NCBI GenBank assembly: GCA_023231475.1
Contig: JALJEE010000736.1
Span: 1-64,000, forward strand
Length of the DNA stretch: 64,000 nucleotides
DNA from: Seison nebaliae
Taxonomy: Eukaryota > Rotifera > Pararotatoria > Seisonacea > Seisonidae
Direction of reading: 5' to 3'
The notes beneath the pieces are model-generated. The model did not search any database and was not told the DNA's origin. It was given only the letters and a program-made list of their open reading frames with translations. A program made the position numbers and the translations under genes. Positions 1 to 10,302 of this stretch are shown here, piece by piece (position 1 is the stretch's first letter; each line of letters opens with the position of its first letter).

Positions 1-1001
1 TTTTTTTGCACTATGTTTAAGAGCTTGAATAGGGCTATTTTGTGATATCCACCTTTACGAAAGATACTTCATAGGACAGAAGTTATGACCGGTTTTATAA
101 AAACGTAAAAGTGTCCGATTACTTTAAATTCCTACTGTATAGCACGTCAAATTCTCTGGATCATATAAGCGTGTCAATAATCGTCTGAAAAATGATAAAA
201 ATAGAAAAATTCAAAACTTTCATCAAATTCGTCACCTCAAATCTGAAATGTTACCTGCAAATTCTAATCATAGAAATCATCCACATGAGAATTCTTTTCA
301 GATAAGAATGATATAACGAAAAAGTGATCTTACTAGAAGAGCTGAACAACAGAAATATTATGATACTTTTTCAAGATATCGAATCGTCGAAATTCTGATC
401 TCTAATAAGGAAAAGACCGCTAATTTCATCTCAAATCGGAGTTCGATCCCAATCCTAATATCACACCTAATACCTAATGTCTAATACCAAAGATGAGGTC
501 TCTTTATCTATAATCTGAAATCTGAATGAATCTTACCATAGAACAATCAGAATGCCTCTTCTTATCGTTCAAAGATATTAAAAAATATTTCATTTTATCG
601 AGGAATCTGGTTTATATTTAAATCTGATTTTCTAAATCGTAAAAATTTTTTGTAATCCGGTTATATTTTTCTCCTCTTACTATTCGATTGAGGTTCTTCA
701 TTCTTTAAATGACGCTATTCACTATTCTCCCTTCGATATTACTTCTCATATTTCGGAATACTTTCCGATATCGATATGGCAGCAAAACTTATCAGTGATA
801 ACATGTACGATGAGTTACGTCATTTTCTTTTTAATTTACCCTGAGGGGATTTGATTTTATAAGAAATGACCAGAAATACGAAAATAAATAATTTTTTTAT
901 TTGTCCGAATAAATATAATTAGAAATTGATGGATTAGTAAAAACGGTAAATAAGTTAAGGAAATGGTATTTTTTAATTTTTCTCTCATTTCATAGATATT
1001 T
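1..1001. other. Intergenic / 3' flank of chitin synthase
   Basis: No convincing coding exon is visible on either strand. The first ~130 bases resemble a degenerate dispersed element in style, with phrases shared loosely with the 62.3 kb region, but I cannot prove a copy. A TTTATT on the + strand near 896-901 reads AATAAA on the minus strand, about 100 nt past the chitin synthase stop, and is a plausible polyadenylation signal. Confidence 0.5.
896..901 (-). terminator. Candidate polyadenylation signal of chitin synthase
   Basis: AATAAA on the minus strand, about 100 nt downstream of the stop codon at 1002. The hexamer is common by chance in DNA this AT-rich, so the distance to the stop is the main support. 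Confidence 0.4.
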
Positions 1002-4000
1002 TTACGTGGACTCGACATTTGCAATAGCCGATAACATACTGATGGATAAGTCAGTTTCTTCACTTTCATCAAATTCGGGATCTTCAACTGAAATCTGATA
1101 ATCTAGATTCTGAACAATATTAAACAGAGCTTCTGGGGTTAATTTGGAGATATTGTCTTTAGAGGAATTTGTTAGAATTTTAGTGGAGCCCAATATCTCG
1201 AGGAACGTACCCCAACGATGTATTAACATTGTGAAAAATTGCAATGTCAATATTACAACGAATACGGACATGAAAAGAAGACCCAATGGTTGTAAGTGAC
1301 ATTCATCATTATTCCATAAACGACCAATTGGTAATAGAAGTGAAGTAAATCGTTGAGATACATAATCTAATTGATAATGCCAAACTACCCAAAGTAAATT
1401 TAACATATAAAATGCGAAACATGAATTATTTCTCAATGTGATGAGATCTTGTTGAATTTTCAATTCTTTCTGATGATCTTTGTCCAATGGATGAAGATAT
1501 TCTTTTATCAATTCATCCCAAAATTCTTTTTCTTCTGATAATAATGCCAGTCGAGGTCCATCGCCGAGAAATTTATTATTGTCTATCCAATCACTTCGAT
1601 TGACTTTGATTGATGAATTTTTCATTTGACGAAACTCTTTGATCGTTTTAAATGTTATTCTTGTCAAATTTTCTTTCTGATTGAACGGTGAAGATTGCAA
1701 CGGATAATTTCGTTTACGCTTTTCGGTTAATTCCTTAATATTTGAAGACGAACCAGTTTTTCTTAATTCCCTCACATTAGAAGAGGTCGGATCATTATTA
1801 AGATTGAGAACATATTGTTCGAAATTTTCACTTGATAATGATGATGATTGTCGTTCGTGACATTTTTTGGAGGGTCTTTTCCCCAAAAATAATGTTCGGA
1901 AGAAACCATTAAGTTTCAACGCGTTCTCCATAAATGTTTCATTATTTTTTCTTATACTCGTATTTTTGTCCTTATTCTTACGATTAACAATTTCTCTTGT
2001 TCCCCAAGAAACGATATGGAGATTAGAGAATGAATAAATTACTAATAATAAATATCCACCGGGTAAAGTGATAAGATAAATTAGACCATGTAATAAATTC
2101 TTCATCTCTTTCGGATGTAAGATGGCTGTTGTACAAAAGACGAACGTCACAAATGGTAAGAATATGGTTGAAGGATTCCAATTATCTTTGCCCGATAAAA
2201 TTTGTGCCATTGTTGCAACTAAAACCATGGACATGATAACGGCATATATCGATGTTAGAATGGCACCAATTAATATTTGTGTTTTGGGACGTGTAGTAAA
2301 ACAGACAACGATATAAAATACAGCTGGTAAAGTTCCAAAAATGTATGATTCGGTTAAAGTTAAATGATGGAATACTGTTCGGAAAGCAGAGGCTATTGTT
2401 AAAATAATTGTTCCGGGACCTAAGATCGTACTGATGAGTAGAATGCATTGATAGAAGATATATGGGGTGGAGAATTCGTCATTTACTTTGATTGTATGGA
2501 ATGCTGATTTCAATAATGATATCGTGTTCGCTACTGTTGATGGCATCCATCGACGTCGTTGATTAAAGAATTCATCAAATGTTTGAGGAGCAAATGTATA
2601 TGCGTCAGATGCTGCACAATAATCTACTCGATATCCTTGTTGAAGAAGTAAAGTACATAACCATCGATCTTCTCCTTGATCATATTGCACATATTCATAA
2701 GCTTCATTTGCTTTATCTGCATATCGTCTAACGATATTATCATCCAATAAAGCCGAACCTCGAAATAAGGAAAAACAACCGGGTGAACATAAAACACAAC
2801 CCAATTTATGTTCAGCTGCTTTTTGTAACCAATGACCGACAGCATATTCAAATTGTTGATACCAAACCATAGGACCAGAACCAATTGGATGAATTCGTCC
2901 ACAAACAGCTCCAATTTTGGGACTCTTCCTCATTCGATCCATTAACAAGAGGACGGATTGTGGATCAAAATCGATATCTCCATCTAAAGCCAAAATATAA
3001 GTGTTCTGTATTCGTCGTTTTATCTTCTCAGGCAACGTCTTCAAATATAGTGAGAAACCGACGAAATCATCTTCATTTTCAATATAGTTCTCTCTTGAGA
3101 AATCATTGTAAACAACGAAATCATTATGCATTGCATGATTCTTCGTCTTCGAATATAATTTGTTTAATTTCAATTGATTATTCGAGTTCTTTGGGAAACA
3201 TCTCCGATTAAAAAGATAAGAAAGAAGGTAATACATGTACATGACTTGGGACCAGCGTTTACGATGTCGAATACGATCTTTATCTTTCAAATGTGCAATT
3301 AGTTTATTACGACCCGGCATGATCCATATTAGTCGACCACCGTACGGAGTTAAAATTTTTATGGGATCTTTTGGTTTCAAATCTTCTCTTCCATGAACGA
3401 GACATGTCGTCTTCCCGATCACATCGATCAATTGCTCCACAAACTGATTAGGTTTCTTTATTAAATGATAATTATCAGCTGTCATATTCGACTGTAATGA
3501 TCCGGTGAAATCATCAGCAATTTCGAATGCATCGTCTACAATTAAATGTGCTTCAAATCGATAAAAATTCGAATCTTTAATTCCATATTTCTTCCGAGCT
3601 ATTCTTCTTGAATATTGATCACGGTCAAGACGAAATATCGATTTTAATAATTGTGTCATCTCATTCTCAGTCTCATGCCAAATTGTGGCACATAAATAGA
3701 TAAGCGGGATTTCCATTTTCTGATTTGATGACGAATATGGAAACAACGCATCGCCATTGCAATTGTTTTTTTCATTATTCTTCTGTGTTTTATTATCGAA
3801 AATTTTCCTCGTTAAAATAAACTGCTGATCGGAGAAACATAGAACGACTGTTTGACTTGTAAATAATTTTTGAAATTTTGCTAATTTCTCATTTTGCGGG
3901 AACCAGATATGGAAGGTGATAGCACAAATACAGATTGCAGATAGAATTTGAATCATTAGTAAATTCCATTCAAAATTTAAATGGAAATCATTGATAAATG

Positions 4001-5150
4001 AGAGATTGAATAAATGATGGATATTGACTGAATAATTTCGAGAAAGATAAATGAATAAAGGATAAATGATGAATGATGATAATTGTAGAATGAGAGCATA
4101 GGAAAACCGTTGCATTAACGTTTTACACAAAATCGATGTTATATTTGAAGCTACATAATAAATGAGAAGATATAATAGTAACCAATATCGATATCGATAT
4201 AAAATTGAAGATGAATCTGTAAAAATATGATAAATCAATTTATTTGGTTGATAAGAGGAATTTGGAAATTTTCTCAAATAATACATCTCAAATATTTCAT
4301 AAATGACGAGAATGACAATTTTTAATAAGTTGACGTAAAACTGAATATATGATCGAGATTTGATAACTGTCTGATTGAATGAATGTATTAACTGATTGAA
4401 TGAATTGAAGCAATTAGATGGAAATTGAAATTTTTGCAAAAACGTTTCCCACCAACTCAAAGACATTCCAATTGATATGAGAATATATGTGGAGATTATT
4501 GATATTCTTATTTCTTCCAAGATCAATTGTTTGATAATTAGAACATGAATAAGAATTTGTAAAGAAATTACTAGAAGATCAATGAAATGTATAATCATCT
4601 TCAACATATTCCATCTTCCAATCTGATATCTGTTAACGGTATTGAGATGCTGAATGAGTTGTAGAATGACTGGAATGATAATGGAATGTAGATGGAATAA
4701 TAGAATTATCATATTCATCGAAAAATGATGTGAGAGATAGAAGAGGAAGATGAAATGAGAAACCGTCGAACAACATTCAATAATGACGATTAGAACGATA
4801 TGGGAGAGTTTTGGGAAGATCAAATTTCTAAAAGTCATTCCATATAAACCATGTAATAATGGAAAAAGGAATTGAAGTATTAGGATCAAATAAAGTAGAT
4901 ATTTTATTTCAAAATATTTCACTAAATTTCCATTTGATAATTCTTCTTTCATTTGTAGAGTGAAATAAATCCAAACATATTTCAGGAGAACAATTGACGA
5001 GAATAGAATTCCACTGAATATTATATAACAGAGTAGTCGAACTAGAATGCATAATCGTTTCGAAAATTTCGATTGGAGTTTAAACTGCTCGAATTCGAAA
5101 TCTCGAGATGTCTTCGACGCAACGTCCCACCAACGACCATTCGTCGTCAT
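1002..5150 (-). CDS. CHS: Chitin synthase, single exon, 1382 aa
   Basis: Family 2 processive glycosyltransferase that polymerises UDP-GlcNAc into chitin and extrudes it through the membrane. The N-terminal ~450 residues hold many hydrophobic helices. The catalytic region follows, with CATIWHE near residue 487, the GDID acidic motif near 720, EDRW near 826 and the QRRRW signature near 863. Five to seven C-terminal membrane segments follow, interrupted by the SWGTRE motif near 1047 that is typical of arthropod and nematode chitin synthases. The block around PYGGRLIW and RHRKRWSQVMYMYY is also family-typical. No clear coiled coil is seen after the catalytic domain, unlike arthropod type 1 enzymes. 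The ATG at 5150 has an in-frame stop just upstream. The length is slightly short for arthropods (about 1500 aa). The whole ORF lacks introns. Family assignment is certain; class is not. Confidence 0.96.
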   Translation of the reverse strand: MTTNGRWWDVASKTSRDFEFEQFKLQSKFSKRLCILVRLLCYIIFSGILFSSIVLLKYVWIYFTLQMKEELSNGNLVKYFEIKYLLYLILILQFLFPLLHGLYGMTFRNLIFPKLSHIVLIVIIECCSTVSHFIFLFYLSHHFSMNMIILLFHLHSIIIPVILQLIQHLNTVNRYQIGRWNMLKMIIHFIDLLVISLQILIHVLIIKQLILEEIRISIISTYILISIGMSLSWWETFLQKFQFPSNCFNSFNQLIHSFNQTVIKSRSYIQFYVNLLKIVILVIYEIFEMYYLRKFPNSSYQPNKLIYHIFTDSSSILYRYRYWLLLYLLIYYVASNITSILCKTLMQRFSYALILQLSSFIIYPLFIYLSRNYSVNIHHLFNLSFINDFHLNFEWNLLMIQILSAICICAITFHIWFPQNEKLAKFQKLFTSQTVVLCFSDQQFILTRKIFDNKTQKNNEKNNCNGDALFPYSSSNQKMEIPLIYLCATIWHETENEMTQLLKSIFRLDRDQYSRRIARKKYGIKDSNFYRFEAHLIVDDAFEIADDFTGSLQSNMTADNYHLIKKPNQFVEQLIDVIGKTTCLVHGREDLKPKDPIKILTPYGGRLIWIMPGRNKLIAHLKDKDRIRHRKRWSQVMYMYYLLSYLFNRRCFPKNSNNQLKLNKLYSKTKNHAMHNDFVVYNDFSRENYIENEDDFVGFSLYLKTLPEKIKRRIQNTYILALDGDIDFDPQSVLLLMDRMRKSPKIGAVCGRIHPIGSGPMVWYQQFEYAVGHWLQKAAEHKLGCVLCSPGCFSLFRGSALLDDNIVRRYADKANEAYEYVQYDQGEDRWLCTLLLQQGYRVDYCAASDAYTFAPQTFDEFFNQRRRWMPSTVANTISLLKSAFHTIKVNDEFSTPYIFYQCILLISTILGPGTIILTIASAFRTVFHHLTLTESYIFGTLPAVFYIVVCFTTRPKTQILIGAILTSIYAVIMSMVLVATMAQILSGKDNWNPSTIFLPFVTFVFCTTAILHPKEMKNLLHGLIYLITLPGGYLLLVIYSFSNLHIVSWGTREIVNRKNKDKNTSIRKNNETFMENALKLNGFFRTLFLGKRPSKKCHERQSSSLSSENFEQYVLNLNNDPTSSNVRELRKTGSSSNIKELTEKRKRNYPLQSSPFNQKENLTRITFKTIKEFRQMKNSSIKVNRSDWIDNNKFLGDGPRLALLSEEKEFWDELIKEYLHPLDKDHQKELKIQQDLITLRNNSCFAFYMLNLLWVVWHYQLDYVSQRFTSLLLPIGRLWNNDECHLQPLGLLFMSVFVVILTLQFFTMLIHRWGTFLEILGSTKILTNSSKDNISKLTPEALFNIVQNLDYQISVEDPEFDESEETDLSISMLSAIANVEST

Positions 5151-5823
5151 AATCCCTTTTCCAAACGCTAAATTTATTTTGATGTTTTATGAAATTGTTT
5201 TTTAGATTTAATTTCTTTCTACTTCAAATTCAAAGTGATTATTCATATCAGAACATTTTTCACTTTCTTTTCTTCTTTTCACATATTCAAATTTTCAGAT
5301 TTATTTTCGATCAATGTTAAAAACAGAGAGAATCTTCTTTTTCAAACAAATTCAACTATTTCTCGTTTGTTTCTTTCTCTCTAATGGAAATTGTTAAGAA
5401 TAGAAGAGATTTTTTAATACACTTTCACAGTTCTAACTTGAAACTTTTTGTTTTTATTACAAATAAATAATTGGAATAGATCAGAGATCAATCTGAATTT
5501 ATTGAAGAAATATATTATTATTTTAATAACAGGAAAAGGAGAAATAAATTAGAATTTCAGAATATCAAAATTAATAAAATTAATATCTTTATACAAATGT
5601 GGAAAAAGATGAAGAGTCGATGGAAGATTGAATATTCCATACAGTCGTCAAATGTCCGATCGTGAGTTCCATGACGAAATAATATCTTTGTTTAGAAATA
5701 TCGAAAAAGAAAAATGTTTATAAGAGAAAATCTTTCGTAAATTTCTTTCAGAACTCAAAAGAAAATTTCTTTCGAAAATTTCGAATGAAATTAAATTCTT
5801 TACAAGATCAACGAGAAAAGAGA

Positions 5824-5856
<33 letters not shown>

Positions 5857-5894
5857 AGAGAATAAATGGAATTGAAGTTTGGAATGATGTTTTA
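5151..5894. other. Intergenic, chitin synthase 5' flank / scaffold gene 3' flank
   Basis: No coding signal. It contains a (GA)n run at about 5832-5857. A minus-strand AATAAA near 5496 is about 400 nt past the scaffold gene stop and could be its polyadenylation signal. The chitin synthase promoter should lie just above 5150, but no specific element can be named. Confidence 0.5.
5832..5857. repeat. (GA)n microsatellite
   Basis: Uninterrupted alternating G and A in the 3' flank of the multi-PDZ gene. Confidence 0.85.
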
Positions 5895-7886
5895 TCATTT
5901 TAGCGATTGATGTGCAGTTGACATGGATGAATTGGATGAGAGTTTATGTTTCAATGAACCAGATAATGCATTGACAATCGATGATGATAATGTGGATGTC
6001 GTACTCATCATGAGATGTGATGGAGCGATAGATGTTGCATGATTGATCAATGTGGAAGTGTTATGAGTATGTTTGAATTGATCGAAATTCTTCTTCCGAC
6101 GGAATCGTGCTACACTCAGAACAATCTTATTCTGAGATGTTCTCAATAACGAACTAATCATTTCACATGATAAATTGGAGATGTTCTTCCCATTCAACGA
6201 CATTAAACGATCATAAATTCTTAAACGTCCGTCATGTTCAGCGGGACCACTCGACATCAGATGTGTAACATAAACACCGAATCTCTCATCCATAATCATC
6301 ATCTCGTTGGAAGTGGGTCGATTGAAATGACCAGATATACTGAAACCGAAACCTTTCCCATTACGTTTCACTAATTCGATGTGAACTATCTCGAAAATGG
6401 ACGGATCACAATTATATAACATTTGCTTCTGAACTGGAGATAATTTTCGTATTTTCATCGAAATCTTTTCATTCTTTTCTGATGATTGAATGATCTCTTG
6501 AGAAATCTCATCGATCGTCAATCGATCCACATTCCTCTCGTTCAATCTCAACACTTCATCTCCAGGCAATAAACGACCATCACCAAATCGACCATTCTTC
6601 TCGATAAATAAAACGATCACTTTGTTCTGGAAAAGACGAATGAGAGGATGTTACAAGAGAAATGAAAATTCCAACAAATAAAGTCTCGATGGAACCGATG
6701 AGTGTCAGACCAAATGGCGAATCAGTCGAATCGAATTCGTAAATTTTCGATAATTCATCCGGTAAAATTTCCTGCAAATTTCAAATAAATTTGAAACAAA
6801 ATTCCAAAAAAAAATTTGAAAAAAATTCGAAAAAAAATTTGAAAAAAATTCGAAAAAAAATTCGAAAAAAAAATTTGAAAAAAATATTCGAGAAAAAAAA
6901 AAATTCGGAAAAAAATTTGAAAAAAAATTTGAAAGAAAAATTCAAAAAATAATTTTCTAACCGATCTCGTTATGGATAGTTTGAGGTCATCTTGATCATC
7001 AATCGATTTTCTTGTTGTGTTTTTCGAAAAGGATTTATGATTGGGAGCGAATTGTAATGGAACTGTTGTTGTTTTCGTTAGATTTGGCAGGGTTGTCATA
7101 AGATTTACCGGTGTCAATGACGAGTCAATGAAAGGATTAGATGTCATGACTGTTGTAGTTGTTGTTCGTGTTGACGATTTGATGATTGATGGGGAATTGT
7201 GTTGAATTGACTTCTTTAAAAGTTTTGTTGACGATGTAGTTGATGGTTGTTGTTGTGTTGACATGGTTTGTTTATCGATATTATTGGGGAGATATGACAA
7301 TGGTGATTGAGTGGCATTATTAATTAAATTACCATTCCAATCGATCCGTTTGTCATTCAATAATTTATCATTGCGATTAAATATTGTTCGTTTCATCGGT
7401 AATTCACTGGCACATCGACGTTGATAATCGATTGATGGTTTCTTTATGAACTTTTCAATATTGGTGGATGATGCTTCATTCTCATCACTCTTATCTAATT
7501 GTGGTTGTTGTAACGAATGTGTTTGAGTTGCAATAATGGTAGAAATAGAAGTTAACGATTCACTTCTCTTCAAAAGATTATTCGAATTGGTTGGCAGATG
7601 AGTTGATCGTCCAAATAGTTGAGTAGTCTCTCCTCGACTAGGTCGATGTATAGTGAAGATAGTAGTAACACCTTGTCGAACATCTTGCAGATATTTCATA
7701 AGAGATGTATATGAATTCCCTTCTACTTTCATTTTATCTACTTTTATGACAATATCGTTTTCTTCCGCACATTCGTCATTCTACACAAAAATAAAATTTA
7801 ATTAATTGTCAAATTATATTCAAAATTAATTTAAAGTGTTTTTGACACATCAATCTATTCTATTCATAACTTCTTTCTTTCATTCC

Positions 7887-7917
<31 letters not shown>

Positions 7918-10269
7918 TGTTTGATTGAGAGTCAATGAAATATTTGTTGAATAAATTAGAGAAAATTAGAAGAGAACTTATTCTCCATGAATTTTTTGAG
8001 GAACTCCAAATATCCTTTCTTTTTTTAGACATTATAGATCATTTTCAAGATTGAAATGATGAACAAATCATTATTGTTATGGGAAGATGTGTAGGTAAAC
8101 ATGAGAACAGTCGTTCTAAGATGAGACGTCGTTTCAATTGGAGAGAATGTGTTCGGACGTCAATTGAATGTTTAGATTAATATATATATAAAAATAAATA
8201 GGTAGATATGTGGAGGAATTAGTTTAAGAGAAAATTTCCATTTTTATCAATTCCTCGCTGAGTAGATTAGTGAAAAATGAGAAGAAAGAACAGAATGGAA
8301 GAGATGAGGAGTGGGTGGTATAAGAGGCGAAAGATAATAAATACAACACTCCACTATCATATTATATCATATCATAAATGATTTTAATATTTACGTACTT
8401 GCCTACACCATCTCATTCTATATGACGTATATGGAAGTGGCGTGAGCACATCACACACAATGTACTATCTATCATAAACATTAGATCTCCTCAACATATT
8501 TCCGACGATCACCTACAACAATATGCACATCAGCTGCTACTATGCTAATAAATCATTTCTTCATCTTCTCCTTCACAATAGAACAAACAAATCAAACTCA
8601 TCAATAACTAACAATATCTCCTCTTCAATTGCAGAAACAAAAAACAGCAAACGTCCAATAACATTCCTCACAATTAACATAACTAACCAACAAGCCTTCA
8701 ACAACTCCTTTCATTACACACACCATCTCTGCTATCTCTTCTCGCGTAAGACCTGGTGGCTTTCTCTTAAGCTTAATTTAAAATTTTAAAAATAAATTAT
8801 TCAATTTCTACAAACACAATTCTTTTTTTTTTACCAACTTTTTAAATCAAACTTTTCTACTCCTCCACTCTCTCCTTACAAGCTCTACCATTCGATATAG
8901 TCGCAAAATCATTTGAAACTTCAAATATTATATTCGAATGAAGTTTAATGAGTCTAATAAAACATGTTAATTCTCTAGGGAATTCAGTAGGAAAATGTGT
9001 AAACCAATTAATTGAAAGGAATAATTCGAGGAAATATTACGAGTCAGAAGAAAATGAAACTATAAAATTTCGAGGAGTTCCATCTTTTATTATGAGTTCC
9101 TAAAAAATTTATTTCGATACTCTCACCATATTCTGATAAAGAGGAGGAATTAGAGAAAGCATTTAGTCAATTATCCATGAATCGTTACAGGTTACAAACA
9201 TAAATTTAATATTGTTGAAGTGTCGATGCCATCCACAGAATGACGGAAACCAAAAGAAGCGACGTGTATCATTATTGGACGACATTAATTTGAATAGGAA
9301 AAACGTATTCATCTCTCCAATTCTCGTGTAGAATGAAGGATGAGTATGATTTGAGGAGAAACATGACATGGACATTATAATGGGAACATAATGAAATTCC
9401 AGTTAATTTTCCCAGTTCTATTGTATGAAATTGTTTAATTGTATGAAGGAATAGGAAAAAGAAGAAAGAAAGAAAGAAATGTTTGAATAATTCATATAAT
9501 TCATTTTCGAAGTTTTCCTTCAGAACGAAATGATTATAACGACTAATTCGCATACTCCATTCGGTCATGAGAATTATTTGCGTGTTACACCAGATAATGA
9601 TTTCATTTTGGTTTTTTTGCAGGGAAACTATTATTTTAATTCATGACATCGTCATCTCGTCTACTCGTTTCAAAAATATTCATGCCAATGATTAAACTTG
9701 AAAATTTTTTAATCATCCTTCCACAAATTACAATTTTCAACATTCTCATGAAACTTTTTTAAATCCAATTTCCAATAAACCTTTTCTCATTCTCAGAAAA
9801 CCGATTATACATAGATCATTCCCTCATGATTTTTTAATGAAAATTGACTTTTATTTATTCGGTGGACGAAATTCTTTTACGAAGAGAAACGGTTAATCAT
9901 CCCAGTCATCAATAAATTATGAGAATTTGAAATAACAATAAAATAATATATGTGAATAAACTTTAGAATTTGGGAGATTATAGAATAAATTTATTCATTA
10001 AATTTATTAACGTAAATTCATTAAAATGAATCGTTACACTTCTTCTATAATGATTCGTATTCCATTGGAAATAATTTGGACGTTAAATAATAGAGTGTGC
10101 ATGTATGTGTGTATAGATGTGTATTTTTCGTGTATATAAGTGTAGTTCTCGTGTACATAATATTACTTCTCGTCGGAATATGATTGTTCTACAACACCAC
10201 TGTTCACATGTGGAGGATGTTTGGGGAGGATGTGCAATGGGAAGTAAAAGAAGAAGAAGAATAAAAGAC

Positions 10270-10302
<33 letters not shown>

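Noticed and set aside
9163-9568. Minus-strand ORFs after a good pyrimidine tract and TAG, considered as the missing PDZ half
   Set aside because: No phase gives a GLGF-type loop or PDZ pattern, and the phase does not match the flanking exons.
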